A DNA stretch of 64,000 bases from Aquila chrysaetos chrysaetos (Eukaryota; Chordata; Aves; Accipitriformes; Accipitridae), in the NCBI RefSeq assembly GCF_900496995.4, contig NC_044014.1, positions 3,034,501 through 3,098,500 of the forward strand, read 5' to 3'. Below the pieces are notes generated by a model. That model ran no database searches, had not been told where the DNA came from, and saw only the letters and a list, made by a program, of their open reading frames with translations. Positions 37,301 through 52,214 of this stretch are shown one piece after another. The translations under genes were made by a program, and so were the position numbers. The first letter of the stretch is position 1; each line of letters begins with the position of its first letter.

Positions 37301-40300
37301 TGTAGTTTAGAAGATATATATACTGAGACAGTCAGAGACACACACAAGCATGAATTTAAAAGTGTAATTAGCCTGAGACACTTCACAAGCTACTGGGTAA
37401 CTCAGACCAGCCTGGCCACCAGTGTCCAGCAACATATAGCACTCACAATAGCAAAAGGCACATATCTGCCCCAAAATAACAGCTAGTTACGCACGTGAAC
37501 ATTTTCAGTTTGGATCTGGCCATTTCATATCCTAGGTTAGACTTCAGCTGCTTAAATATTCAATTACCTTTTGTTGATAAGAAACCCTCTAATTGAGTTG
37601 TAACGTCAGAATCTAGAATGACCTCTATGGATGCTGGAAAGAGGCAGGTGTCTAAATATCTCCCTGAAATGAATTTTACATTGAAAAGACTTGATTTTTT
37701 TGCTTAATTATGGAACAACTTTTCATTTCAGAGGGAGATCTGGATCCTTATTTATTGCACACAGTATATATATATACATGTTTATGTATCAGATCTCAAA
37801 ATAGACCCCAACAATAAAAAGCATGAATAACATTTTAGAAAAAAAACCAACAGGTGAAATCTTTATATTTTGGTTTTCAGTAAAACTACCTTTCCTCTGC
37901 ACCCATGCACCCTTGCAGGTTACTGTATCTGTACCTGCAGCTCCATCCTGCCTCTGGTTCGCAATAATGCAGGGAAATAGCTGTCTGTCTGTCTGTGGTG
38001 CGGCAACGTCTACCGTAGCCACTGGAGAGGCTACCTGTCCTGTGGCCATCCGAAGTCCAACACGCTTAGAGATCAGAAAGTTAAAAGATCATCCCCCCAA
38101 AGCCGTGTATCTGAAACTCCCAGGTCATGTCTACGCAGACAGGCTCGGGAAGACGGGGTAAACCACACGGCCGTGTGAAGCCAACGGGTATTTTTCAAAT
38201 TATACTAAATCTCTGTGTGAAGTCTGTCATTCAGGAATAGAGTGACCTTGGTTCACTGTAGCTTAATCCTCCTCTAATCCTCCTCTCTAAGGCAGGATTA
38301 CAGTACAGTGAACTAAGAAATTTCTCCTCCTGGATGAGAGCTTCCATACAGGAGTTTAACGTGTTTTAATTCTCCTGCACTGACCCTGTGCCGGCAGCAT
38401 TCCCGGCAAGGCACGGGACTGGCTCCCCTCTTCTACCTACTGGCACTACCTTATTTTTCAAGAGGTCTATTGAAATTAATGGGAGAACGTGGCATAATCT
38501 GGACCAATGTTGTAAAATGTTGTACGTATGTCCTGAATTTCATCCCAGTGGAAAATTTCTGCAGCCAATTATACCAATGGACTTGAATGTGTTTATTTTG
38601 TTGTTATTGCTGAACAGCAATATTCCACTTAGGTTCTTTAATAGATATGAAGAATAGTACACACTTAGCGTGTGGAAGGTGCATAGACAAAATAGTTCCA
38701 ATTTTCTGATGTTTTAAGGTACACTGCCTGCTGTCAGCTCACGACAAATCAGGTGCCAAGGAGGTCTTCCTTGGGCAAACCGCTCTTTAGCAAAAACAGT
38801 ATTTTAGTGTTGCCTAATGAGATATTGGATCATTAGAGAAATGTTAGTTTCCCAGGAACAACAGGAGCAATTAATTTGGTCTCACATCACGGAAGGTTGC
38901 AGCACATACTTGTTTGGGGAGAATAATACATCACAAGGAGCCCCAAGCAGGACTTGTGGGCTGCTGGTTTGAAACTGTAATGCTCACAGAAGACACGGAG
39001 TTATTTAAAATTTTACCAGTACCTCTTGTTAAAACCAATGACATGAATTATTTTAAGTCTTGGTAGTATTAAGGTAAGAGGAAAAACTTGGCAGAAACTT
39101 GTAGTCTATGAAGAAAAAAAAAATCAGTATGTTGATTTTCCTCCAATAATGGCTCATGAATCTAATTCATTTAAAAAGTTTTGAGTTTTAAATTGGTTTA
39201 TTTTTCTTGGTTCTTACCTTTACTAATGGAAGATATTACCTAAAATAAAAAATACGTACAAGTAGAACATAAAGATCCCAGTCTATGAATACTAGCAGTA
39301 AATATTTTTAAAGCAAACTTGGAATTACTTTTAAGTTAAGCAGATCTCTGCAATGACTTTAGCAAAGGTACTTACATGGTGTGAAGACCTGAACCAGTCC
39401 TTAGCTAATTCAGCTTTCTGCTGACTACAAGTGGTATTAGATTAGGCCTAATGAGCTCTCAAGACAATCATGCACATCTCGTGTATTAAGAACAAACCTG
39501 AACTCTGGTATAAACCAACATGCTTATTGCCAACTTGTTTTTAGACATCGCAGTCAGAGATCTGCTCCTCATTAAGGCTACCCTTGTGCGGTAACAATTA
39601 ACCACATTTTAATGATTGATAAATGGACTCTGAGAGATTTTAAGATATTAGCCTAAAGGTGCATAGCAATACCTGAACCCCAGGTGTTCTGGATCTTTGG
39701 CTCTGCTTCAAATGTTAGACAGATTTCATTTACAGGTGAGCTTTCATCCATGGACAGAAAGTTTTACTTTATCTACAGGAGTATTTGCAGATTTGGATCA
39801 CCTTTTTGTGTTGAGTACAAACTGCTGAAAGTTATATTTCAAAACAGGAGGTTTGGGGGTTTCTTTTAATTCTTTTCTGTGCTTGTATGCATGTTAAAAA
39901 AAAAAAAAGTTGTTTCTATTGCAATGTTTCTACTGTGATATCGACATTCGGAAGAAATCAATAAAAGACTCTTCCAGTGTTGGCTGTACAACAGAAAGGG
40001 ATGCTGTTATTTTCAGTAACTGAATTTTTGTTTCATTTGTGAAGGTAACACAACAGCTTAAAGAGCTTCCCCGCAGTGTGCAAGGTACATGCTACCCCCT
40101 CGGTCTGCTGATGTGTATGGGAAATGGGAGTCCACCAAGCCCAAAGGACCAACGCCATCGCTGGGCACGCCGCAGCAGTCCTCTGCGGATCCCCGTGCCC
40201 ACCCCATGCTCCAAACCCCAGACAAGATCATGTTCAAACACCTACACTGAGCAAAGTAGTAGATGTTTCTTGGAAGATTTGCAAAGAAAATTCAACAGCC

Positions 40301-41407
40301 CTTTAAATATTCCATGTGCTGATGCTGGAAGCAGAAGCTATTGTTGAAATGCGAGATGCGGGGACTTCAGGCTGGCTTTGGTGGGAATATTAATTCAGCC
40401 TTAATTATGGGTAAGCTTACGCTGTGTGACAGGCTGAAACTCATAGGAGGAAAATAAAGGGTTAACTTAATTTAAGCTGGGAAATTAACCTAGGGAAAAT
40501 GTTCTGTGTCATGGAAAAATCATTTTTTACATAGGAGTGATGCAAGCACTTGTATGGCCGGTGGAGCTGTCGCTATTTTCCCACTATGTATTTGAAAGCC
40601 CTGAAAGTAGTGGGGAAAACTCTTGAGACGGAGGGTTTGCACCGAGCGGCAGGAGCGTGCCTGCCTGGCGGGAGGCTGTGCCAGCTGTGGTTTCCCCTTC
40701 TCCACTAAAACATCGGGGAGGAGGAGGATTGATGGCAGTAATATTTTGCAACGTGCAGATCCCATGCAACCCATACAGCTTTCGGTGGCACGTCTATTGC
40801 AAATCAGAGAGGGTTACCTCCATCTATTTTATAGCTCAGTTCAAATGCTCTGGTATACAGAAAGTGCCGTTTTTCTTCCTAATTTTAAAATGAAAAATTG
40901 ATACCTCCTATTACAAATTAAAACAATCATTGGGATTTAGTATTAATTAAATAAAGAATGCTTGAAATGTAAGAGAACTAACTGGGAGCAGCTAGCCATT
41001 TGGAAATTTGGAGGCTTGGGGAAGGTACAAGACATGCTGTTGCAGGAGATGGGATGGCTGCTGCTGTTATTCTTGCAGAAGGACTCACACATTGCACAGT
41101 TGATGGCAAAAACTCGCTTGCAGTTTTAAGCTCTTCAGCTGCAGGCAATGGTGACATCCAAATCACCTGCGTGTCAGCCCTCCTTTGAGGTTTAGATTTG
41201 CCCTGAACTGAGTATTGTCACAAAAGCCCAGGAGAATCCTTTGCTCATGGTGCAGAAGAGAGGCTGTACAGGGCCATAACAGATGCAGGTTTTGCGGGTA
41301 TCAAATATTCTCTCTGGGGCAAAGCTTGGTGGAGGGTTTGGGGCCCTGAAGAATGCCTCATGGCTTCAACTTGCTGAAAGAGCTTAAAAAAAACCCAAAA
41401 CACTCCT

Positions 41408-41449
41408 CCCCCCCCCCCCCCCCCCCCAAAAAAAAAAAAAAAAAAAAAA
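41408..41449. repeat. C20-A22 double homopolymer
   Basis: Twenty C followed directly by twenty-two A on the plus strand. Lengths are likely to be polymorphic or misassembled. Confidence 0.95.
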
Positions 41450-44400
41450 GTCAGTGCCTGAGTCTGGGGCCAAAGGAGATTGTTAGTTGTAAGGAAAATG
41501 GTGTACTGCAATATGAAACACATCTACTATTGGACTGGCAACTTCTGAGACTGCAATATATCCACTTTCTCTCGGACACAAGATCAATTGCGAATCCCTC
41601 CTGAGCACAGAATTATGCCGCCGAGCCTCAACCTCCATTTACAAGATTTCTTTTCCCTGTGATTGTTGCGGCAACTTTAAAAAGCTGAACTGCATTTTTC
41701 TTGGGTCTGCAGAGAACCTGAAACGATCATTTTGAGCACCGGAATTGTCTCAAGCACAGGAGTGAAAACCAACACGGCAATTGAAATGTCAACGCTGCCC
41801 AAGTGTCTTAGCCACTACTGATGTTTTAGCAAAATCACGAGTAAAGAGCTGATGACATTTATGGCACCATCCAAAAGCCTTGGCACCAAGCCCCATAACT
41901 GCACTGTATGCAGCTGTCATAACATAGAGCTGTCAGGGTTTATTCCAGCCCCTATGAGAAATGACTCAACAAAACACTGGACATCAGTAAAAAAAAACAT
42001 GAATCTGAAAAGGCAAATTAATTTCAATATATTTCAAATGCCTCAATTCAAATCATTTTACTATTAATTGAAAAATAATCAGTTACAACACCTGGAGGCA
42101 TCTGAACCGCAGTGGAGTTTGAGATGCTCACACCAGTTCATGAAGGGGGAAGATTGTAAAAGTCCCTCATGTAGGGGCCACCCTCTTCTACTGAGCTGAG
42201 CTTTGTCCTGAAGGTTTAACAACATGTTTAAGGCAAAAAGCATTAATTGCATTATCATCATATACCTATATTTGAAAAAGTAATGGAGGGTACAGATAAT
42301 CGGGGCTCTCTATTCTGAAAACATATTGACCTAAAATATCACTTCCAGCTTTGCTGTGGGTTTAAAAAAAAGTGCAATTCTTTGTGTGTGAAACCCTAGT
42401 CAAAACCATTTATAAACCAGCTGGTGGCAGTGTTTTCATTAGGAAAAGATAAAAGGTATTGCACTCATTTTCCATAAAATCCACTCTTTCAGCTATTAAA
42501 GTGGAAGGATCTTACTTGTAACTCAGTTTCCTCCATTAAAATTCTGAGAAAACCCATACAAGAAATAAAAACCCTCAGTCACTGCCACAGAATACTTTGC
42601 TTTTAACAGGTTATATAATGTCAGGAGATCACAGATATGTTTTATTTCCCTTTCGAGCTTGCTTGTTGTTTATGCTGCCAGAATGCTGCTTTGTTAGAGG
42701 GCTCCTTGCTTTTCTGTGCAAGTTAGTTTAGATTTTGAACAGAGATGTTAAGAACGAAATAAAAACATGACAGATTTAATATTGGTTTCTACCCACTACT
42801 GGGCATTGTATTTTGAAAGAGAGCATTAGAGATTGTTTCTGGAAAATGAGAGCACTGCAATATTTCCTTGCTCTCCCCACACATTCAGCAATGGCGTGTT
42901 CCCATCACTCTCCTGAATCTTAATTTAAACCAGACTATAGCTGTGTGGAGGAGAGCTTCATCTCTCCTTATGGTATTTATTAAAAAGAAATAGCAATTAA
43001 TCAGCATTTATCAGAAATAACTTACAAAATACAGACTGCCTTATCTGGAAATACCTCTCACACGCCCGTCCCTCCCAAGCCTCCAGCAAGGAGCCTTGAC
43101 ATATGATATTTACAGATTTTTCCATCTTGAAATAACAGGTACCAAGAATACTAAGTGATAAGTGAAAGCTATTCTGACCCCTCTGATTGAGAATAACGTC
43201 GCACTCCTACTCCGAGGAATCAAACACTCCTCCCCATATGTGATAGCCATGCCATCTGCACTAGCTCCATCTGCTAACAGGCATCTTAAGCCTACACATA
43301 TGTACCCCAAACCGATGCCAATACATGTTGGAACACCTCCTTTATGTCTGGGAATCACATCATGCTATAGCTAAGATGTAAAAAACAAGGAATGCTTATC
43401 ATAATGCATAAACACCTTCAGCAGCTTGGGTGCAGAGCCAGCAGGACCATTAACTGCGGATCCCAACCTTTATGCCCCCATGCTCATGCTCTCCCTCTAT
43501 GTCCCCCCCCATTGCACCTAAATTAGTGCAGGTGCAGTAGCTGCAGGGCTAATGCCTCCGTGTAGGATATAATGAGGTTTAGGAAAGACTCATGACCCAC
43601 CGTAAATACCTGCACTGCAGTTTGGGAATGGCTGATTTAGATGGCAGCTCTCCAACGCTGGGCACTTCTCTCTCTTTTTAGCACCACGAACGCTCAGCTT
43701 GCTTTGGATTATCTGAGAATCACTGAAAAACAAGGAATAAACACTTATTAACTTTGATAAGTGTGCTAGTCTTTTAGAGACGGGCACTTACGTGCTTTTC
43801 TGAATTGGGAGAGCTTTTCTATAGGTTGTGGTCGTTAGGTTTCAGCTTGAGTTTGCTTCTCCTTTCTTGTACAGTAGACCAGAAACTCCAGTGGAAGGAA
43901 TCCTGAGATTAAAAAAATACATTACTAAATGGGAAAAAACCAAACACACGTGCGTATGTCACTTGCAAAGAGGAAATCTGCCATTCAGTTTAACGGAAAG
44001 ATCGGAGTGACACTTGATTTCAGTGGCTCTGAAGCTCCTCGCCGCTTCCAGGGCTGGGGAGGACACGGGGCGCGCGCAGCAGCAGCTCGCCGGCCGCCTG
44101 GCCAGGTGCTCAGGAGGGTGAGCATCATCGATCTGACACCCGAAGGAAAGCGGACCGGCGAGCTCGACAGGCAAGCTGGCAGGAAATCTTCCTCGCTGTG
44201 ACTTTGTCAGGATTGATTGATTTTCACAGATCACTTCATTTTTTATGATCTGGCATTTTCCAATGGAAAACTGTTTGGAGGAGCTTTCTGGCCAGCCCAA
44301 TTTCAATCCCTTTGGGGTTTTGTTTCATTCTTGGCCTTTTTCAATACTTGATAAGTGAAAAATTTCTGCATAGATTGCAAATGTTTGGAATAAAATTTGC

Positions 44401-46311
44401 TCATAAAACCCCCTAGGATGCCCGTTTCATTATTCCTTTCTCAAGTTAGAAAATACTGTAAATATTTCTCAGTGAATAAGTGATTGATGTTTCAATCATG
44501 TCTGAATTTGCATCCACCTTGGTGTTCTTTCCCTATGCATATTTGTATGAGCTGGCTGAATGATCATAAAATTAAGCATCGCAGCTAGGAGTGTTTGTGA
44601 AAACACATTTCATGTTTATTCCCCAAATACTTCTCTGTGGTTAAGTAGTCACGATCCCAGGGCAAGAAAGAAGCCAGCGTGTGAACTGGTAGTCACACCA
44701 TAAACGACCCAGCATGAAATCCACAAAAATCTGGTGTCAGTCAACAATGGAAAACGAACTCCAAAAATACAGTGGCATACAAATCACAAAAAAGCAGGAA
44801 AGATGATGTGTAAGTAAACAGAGCAGGAGCTCACACCGGGACTCATGCCTTGTGTTCATTAATCTTTGTTATTTGTTCACTAGCATATATTAATGCAAAC
44901 ATTGATTTTTCCTTTTCTGGTTTTTTTTTTTTTTTTCATCTTTAATATTTTTATAGTACACTTGTTGCAATAGGAAGCTGTAACAGATCCAATACACGTT
45001 TACTTTACTTAATCTGTGTGTTTTGACAATTGGCATCATAATATAAAATATTTTATATTTAGAGTCTACCTTTTCATGGAGAACAGCTTTTCAGACAACC
45101 GCAAATTAACACTGAGTTTTTTCTTGTTGCCAGTGGTACTGCTTTGTTTTGCCTCCTAAAGTATCTTCTGTAAGAACACAAGCAGCTAGAGGAGCTGACA
45201 GCAATGGGATGGCGTAACATAACACAGCTGCTGTAAACATCAGAAACTTTCTGCAAAGTCCTCGCTGGACCCCACTTAGTCTGAGTGACAATTCCCATCC
45301 CATAAACGTGAGGTTATGGTGTTGCTGAGATATCTGCACTATCACATTCCTCAAGGACCTGCGTCATCTCATAGGTTTCCTCATGTGTTCAACACCAGAA
45401 AACCTTGGGACCTCTTTTCTAAACTATTCACCACAACGATGATGACAGAGAGCCGTTCAGTTGTTGCTCCATGCCATTCAGTGCCAGTTGACTTTTGCTG
45501 CTAAAATAAACCTGAACACCTACTTGCCCACAAGCCCTCCCCTTGTTCAGCCTCAATCACTGCTAAATGTCCATAGCACTAAAAGGCAGTGAGGAAACGG
45601 CTGAATCCTTACCTGGGGCAGGATTTTCAAAACAAATACTGTTTGAGGCTCAGATTTGGCTTTTAGTGGGTCCTGACGTCTCAGCTCCATTTGATGCTTC
45701 TGAAATCCCCAAATTTTCAAACGTTCCTCCATCCGCTTTTCTACTCAAACTGCTGGTCATCCAGAGAAGTGATGGCCAATCCTTATTCCCCTCCATTGCC
45801 TTTTGCTGCCTTTTGAGTCCTCTTTGGTCGGCTGTGTTGACGTTAGAGGGCAGTCTTCCATTTTACTGCTTTTTTCCAAACGTATTTTGAATAGTGCTTA
45901 TTGCAATGTGCAGAACCGCCAGCGCTTTGGCAGGCTAGGGGTGAGGGGAGAAACGCGTTCAAAACAAAATGATGCTATTTTCTTTTTAAAAACTACAACA
46001 ATTCTGCAAATATATTCTCTCAAATATCACATTTGCATGATCTTTGTATAGCTAGGAGGGTGTACAATTTAGAAAACGCAACAGACATTAACCATTTCAC
46101 ATTGCAATAGCTATCTATGAAGGTTTGGTGATTTCCCAGCAGGAATTGGAGTGAATTAATGCAATGCAGCCGTTCCTTGACATTGCGGGGTATTAAATTA
46201 GAGGTGGCTAAAGGTGACTAATCTGCACCTAAGTTTTGTGATGAATATCTCGTAAAATCCTACAATCTCTTAAAGTCACTTCAAGAAGCATTTTGAAATC
46301 AAAGACGAGCC

Positions 46312-46333
46312 AAAAAAAAAAAAAAAAAAAAAA
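46312..46333. repeat. A22 homopolymer
   Basis: Pure adenine tract in unique AT-rich sequence. No retrotransposed gene body was recognised to its left that would make it a poly-A tail. Confidence 0.9.
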
Positions 46334-49300
46334 GGATGTCAAAGACCAAAAGTTGCTTTAAAATGTGTAGGAAATGTATTTCTGAATCAGAGACTAAGAA
46401 ATGTCTCATAGTCATAAAACCATAAACCATCTATAATGCCATTCCAACATTCAAAGTGGTAATATTCATATATCAAAGCTGAGGTGCTGTTAGCTTCCAA
46501 CTTTTTTAGGATGGCATTCATCTTTATGACAAAAATAATTACGGAATGCTAACCTGCAGCGACTTCAAGCTGACAGAGAAAAAAGTCCACCTCCCATCTC
46601 CAGCCCCACCAAATTTAAAAAGCTAAGCTTGTGATCATGAAAACAAAGAAAGAGCAAAATATACACGTGTCATAGGCTTTTATCTCTCTGGTAACATTTT
46701 TTCTTGTGCAAGTATGCAGGACAAAACAACACCCCCAAAAATATAGAAATTGCTCAGAGATCCAGTTTTAGTACCTGTCCTTTCTATTCCGCGAATCTCC
46801 TCCTTCATGCCATCACATGCTGGTTATCCATCGTTCCCACAATGAGTTATCATTTGCACTACAGTAGTGCTGACATACCAAATTAATTTGCACTGGCTAG
46901 ACACTGCACAAATTCCAAACAGAGAGCGTGTACCGGCCCTGGCAGCAGAAAATCACATCAATGTAACAGAGGAAGGAAAAAAGGACAAGTTCATATTTTT
47001 CTGGATGTAAGACCCACGTGCAGAAATAGTGAGTAACCTGCCCAGGGCGACATAGGGAGCGTGGGGGCAGCTTGCTATAGGAAAAAGGAGAAATGGCCCC
47101 ATTTTTTTATTGATTTTTTTTGCAAGGCTGTGTCAGGCGTACTGCATTCCTGCCTGGGCTCGGCAGTCCTGGGTTTGTACCTCTGCAACTCCACAGCATA
47201 AAAATATCAACAGAATGAGAAGAATCTCTTCACTCTCCCCCACTGGCATGTGAAAGTCATTGTTTATTTATGGTAAAATTGAACCATTTCCTGAAGGTCA
47301 AGAATTTTAAAAAGTAACTCTCAGAAATAAGAGTTTTCATACACTCTGAGACAGGATCCCCTGGAGAGCGGTTGTGTTTGCTTTTTCTTCCCAGTTTTGT
47401 TCTGTTAGTCATGAACAAGTACTTACCTTGCTGCTGCTACTGACCATTACTGTATTTAACAAGGCATTGAGAAAAATATACAACTGTATTGGGGTCACTA
47501 AAAAAATAATTATAATGCAAAACTACCGAAACATCATTTGCTATGACTGTTGGTAAATGCCAGCATTTTAATGGTAACCAGTACGAGCCTTGTGGAGACC
47601 TAATGAGGAAAACTAATTTTTTTTTCAGGCTTTGCACAAAATAAAATTTCGATATTTGTTGGAAACACATCCAAAAAAATATTGCCACCAAGTAAAAAGC
47701 TACCGGCGTCAAATGAAAAGGCAGATTCCGATACTGTCACAGACATATCAGCGTCAAGCTGGTTGACATGGAAAAGGATGTGTGTTTGCGAAGACAAACT
47801 TACAGAGTGGGATTCTGTCCTACAGCAGCACAAAGGCAGGTGTCAGAGGCCTGGACCTTGTCCCTACCCCATCCTCTATACTGCAGGGGGGGAGCTCCAA
47901 CAAATTAATGGAATTGATGTGATGGTTATGAACAACCATATCATATATACCTCCGCTAACTTTGCAAGCACTGAAACAAACGCTTTCCAATCAATCTGTC
48001 AAATGAAACTCTCTTCAGCCGTAAGACCCTTAAAAATGCTGTTTTTTTTAATGCAGTATGATTATATCCATCTAAAATACAAGGCATTTTACATAAATAA
48101 AAAGTGAAATAATTGAATATGGCTTAGCAAAATATCCACATTAGGCTAGTGACCAAACCATTTAGTTTTCATTTTAAGGCTGTAGCGTCTATGGTATTGT
48201 TAATTAAGCAGTGCTACAGGCTCAAAGGTACAGACTGGGTGACAGGCGAACAGCACGAGCAAGGCAGCGAGAGCTTGCACTGTGCCAAAACACCTGACTG
48301 CATTCTGAGAACGTAGTGAAGATAAATGCAACTCATTTCCTTAACACAAGCACGTAAATGACACCTTATTTGTTGATCATAAGGAGTGATTTGTAAAGTT
48401 CAAATACCCAAATATGCAAATTGACACAATGCTTTACATGCAAAAGAGCAAACTATCTCAACTAACTGCCAAGGAGCAGACCTGAACCTGCTGTATATCT
48501 CATTCTCATGCACACCCTTTTCCTACGCTGGAAAAATGCACTGTGCAAAGACAACGGTGCCTCACAAAGCACTTGGGCATCAAAAGCAACAGTTTGGTGG
48601 CAGAAACTTAGAAAAATGCCAGCTTGATATAAAATTAGAGAAACTGGTTGGGCTTTTCGAAGTGCTTTAGTGGCCTGGAGCTTGAGTTGCATCAATCTGA
48701 AATGGAGATTGTGCTCTGACACAGTGGCTTGCCCAGCTGCTGGCGGTTAGAAGCATCCCTGAGAAAGCCGGTTACAGTATTGTACGTATTTGCAGGTAGG
48801 CAAAGAAAAAAGTAAATAACAACCCACATTTGCAAGTGGGAAAAGAACAATTTTGGTTTGGTTTATAAGTATCTTTTCATAGACCAATTACATCAATTCC
48901 ACCCACACGGGTCATTTGTCTTCTTTCATTTAAGGTTGTTTAAAGTAATCAACAGGATCTCTGTGCATCAGTTGGCATACCTCATTATGTTCAACAATCA
49001 GGATTTGGCCTTAAATTGCTCCGTAAGCTCCTGCAGTCAATTTTCCTACATTGCCTCAAGTGACTGTAAGGAACCTCATTAATAAATGGACATGATTAGA
49101 TCACATAACCAAAAGTAACCAAAGATAAGAGAGAATATAAATAGTGTATTAAGTAAAGTTTGTTTTCTTCCAATTGTGCTATTTTATTGGAAGATATAGA
49201 AATATAGCACTTGTAATTCTCTCGCACATCTCGAGGGCAGGCATGCGATAGCAGCCAGAGCCCAGCACTCAGGACTAGCCCACACTTGGCATGACTTCTG

Positions 49301-52190
49301 ATGCCAAACCATGAAACCGAGTCAACAACAAGCAGTCGAATAGCCTGTCCCCTTAACTTACACATTGCTTCTTCGCATTATGGTGCACTCCAGCCAGCAC
49401 CAATTGCTGTCTAATTAAGTGAATGACTTAGCATCCTTCCTGACGTGCCATGATGTCTTGCGCAACAATAATTTTGCCATATTTTGAATGTGAAAATGAA
49501 TTTAAAACTGAGAAACATGAAACGAAGTGGCATTTCACAGGATGCACTTTGCCAGGCATCACTGAGCAGTAGAAAATATGCTCGTGACTGTGCTGCTCCC
49601 ATCATCCAGGAAGCTAACAAGATTCACGTTGCCAGCAGGAAGGAATAATTTGCAGACCTAGCTAAAACTAAAAAGCAAAAAGACCAGCGGAGTCAAATGC
49701 ATCCCTTGTCATAACATGGGGAAACCAAAAGGCACGCCTGTCCAAGAAGCCAGGTTCTTTTATCCAAAATATGTAGAAGTGTAGCAAAAGCCCTTACAAC
49801 TTCAAACCAAGAACATCTGATATCTCTGACACATTTCCAGATAGCGGAGAATGTTACCACAGCTGCCATTCAGTGGCTTCAAGAAAATCGTTAACAGAAA
49901 CGGTGGGACTCAGTTCAAAATTAAGACAGCTAAATTTATAGCCTGAAAGGAGATGTCTGTGTGTGAATTGTGTGTCTAACCTCCCACCGCAGTCAGCTGA
50001 GCTCTGTCTGCTACGTCTGATGTATGGATGGGTTTTCCAAACCCTTGCAGAGATGCACTGTCCGGAGACACCCCGTGACTATGCGTTGCAGACCGTGCCG
50101 AGAAAGACCCACCAAACACTGTGGATGGGCTTGAGCATGAAGGCCGTGGCATGGAAAAGGAGCTCCATCAAGCAGGCTCCTACCAAAATATCTCATGACT
50201 CCAGGTCTTTGTTTACTGTAAAATATTCCAAAACAGCCCTGCAGAGGATTATCAATGAAATTGTCAGTGAAGAGCAAATACCACTAAAGGGCAATGATTT
50301 TTTCCCCAATGGTCATTTTTACTTGTACACATTCTCCCCCTGTATTTTGAATCAAGTTGAGATCCATTTGTTCTTTTCATTTACTTTATGATTTTTACTT
50401 GAAAACAAAGTAAACAAAACTCCACATCATGTACAACCATCATCTACTGGCTAGTGTACTTTTTATTAAAAAAAAAAAGAAAAAAGGGGGGTGGGCGGAC
50501 TGAAATCACTCTAGAATAATGCTCACTTCTGTATTTACAGCTCTGTGTTTAACGATAGATTTACGCACACATCCTTGTAGACCTTCGGTTCATCCAAGTG
50601 TCATGCTACTAATTACGATGCAGTGGCTGCTAATGAAGACACAGAGCCAACTGCAGCGGCCTGGGCTCCTCGAGGAGCTCCCAGCTCCAGCATTTGGCTG
50701 CGGTTTTGAAATGCCAGCGATGTTATGGTCCCCAAATTAAGATACAGTGGGCTAAAAGAGACAGTAGGCACAAACCACAGGAATCAATGAGGATGCTTTC
50801 TGGGAAGAAATATCTATTAGTGCACATAGCTGCTGTGAGGTGCTCAAGGGTTGCCATAGAGATTCACTGGATTCATTCGACCGACCGTAAGAAGCGAATA
50901 CAAAATACTCTTACCGTTAATACGCTGAACGTCTGATCCAAAGCCCATTGGAAGATGCTCAGTAGCTTTCTGTTGACTTCAATGAGTTGTGGATGATGTC
51001 TCGAGAGCAGTACTTGATAGCTCATTTCTTATCGCATTGAGCCCTTTTATGTCCTCTGAAAGGTTCATACTGAAGACTTTGAGAAGATAGGTCTCAGTTG
51101 ATCAAGCTTTTAAGATATGCTTAATTTTAAGCATAATCAACCCAATGACTTCAAATCCAGTAGGGTATTAGAAGAAAAAGTCTTTCTATCACCACAAAGG
51201 CAGAAAAATTCCCCCTGGCTCTAAAACCAAATACGGGAGTGAAGTCTGATGTACAGCTGTATCATTTTTTCAGTTGACGAGCTACAGTCTTGGTTTGGTT
51301 ATGCTCACTAACCATCACATGTTAGGGTAGGACAATGGACTCAGCTTGTTTTCTTAAAAAAATGTAATGCCATACTGTTTCACTATTAAAAATAAATTTA
51401 AATATAGTGAAACATTCTGTCAGACTAATAAAAAGTATATCTTTGACATTTTTTTATCTTTTTCCAAACTCTTTAAATGTTTAAGCAGACAGCTCATCAA
51501 TGACATATTGCATAAACGCTTCACTGTTAGAAGTAATTTTTCATGATGAATCTTTAAAGTGCCAGAATATCTGATAAGTTAAATTTTGATTTTCTTTATA
51601 TGACAAATGCTTAATAGTTGTCTTAGACTCTTTCTGCACTATGATTTTTATCTGTATTTTATTACGGTAATAATAACATCTAATATACTCTCTCATATCT
51701 GTCTTGTTCTTTCTTAAGGTCAAAATTATATCCAAAGCTAAAAGCAGCAAGAGACTTCTTCCTTTCTTCCTCTCAGTATTTTAAGGTAATAAATTACCAT
51801 CTACAGGTAGCAAATAATAGCAAATTAGGAAATCTAAACGCGATATATATATATACTTTAATATATGCTTGGTAATCAGAAAACCAAGTATTGGTATGTC
51901 ATTACAACATCTAATTTTCAGTCTCACAAGTAAATTAGATGCTATTACATCAGGCTATTTAATTGCCTTTCTTGCCAATAATCTGTGAAGTAGAAAAAAA
52001 AAATGTTAATTCCTCTTTCTGTCTTCAGGCAGATTTCACTTGTTCATGTTTTATTGGATTTGTTCTTTTCATAGTCACCTGGCGGTGAACCTTAGCTGCC
52101 TCCTTCGAAGGCACAGACCATTTTTAGGGAGCAGAGGAGCAGCAGGCAACATGCAATAACATGCAGGGCCCTTTGCAAGGTGCCCCTCCA

Positions 52191-52214
52191 GGGATGGGGA
52201 TGGGGATGGGGATG
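52191..52214. repeat. (GGGGAT)4 hexanucleotide repeat
   Basis: Four tandem copies of a G-rich hexamer on the plus strand. Four G-runs close together could in principle form a G-quadruplex. Confidence 0.88.

Noticed and set aside
46312-46333. A22 run as the tail of a processed pseudogene
   Set aside because: No recognisable coding or transcript-like body precedes it and no target-site duplication was seen.
47682-48107. 141-codon plus-strand frame followed by an AATAAA-like sequence
   Set aside because: Composition is that of translated AT-rich intergenic DNA, with no domain or splice context; AATAAA is frequent by chance here.
49963-50391. 142-codon plus-strand frame
   Set aside because: No family resemblance and a competing frame on the opposite strand; length is within chance expectation for 64 kb in six frames.
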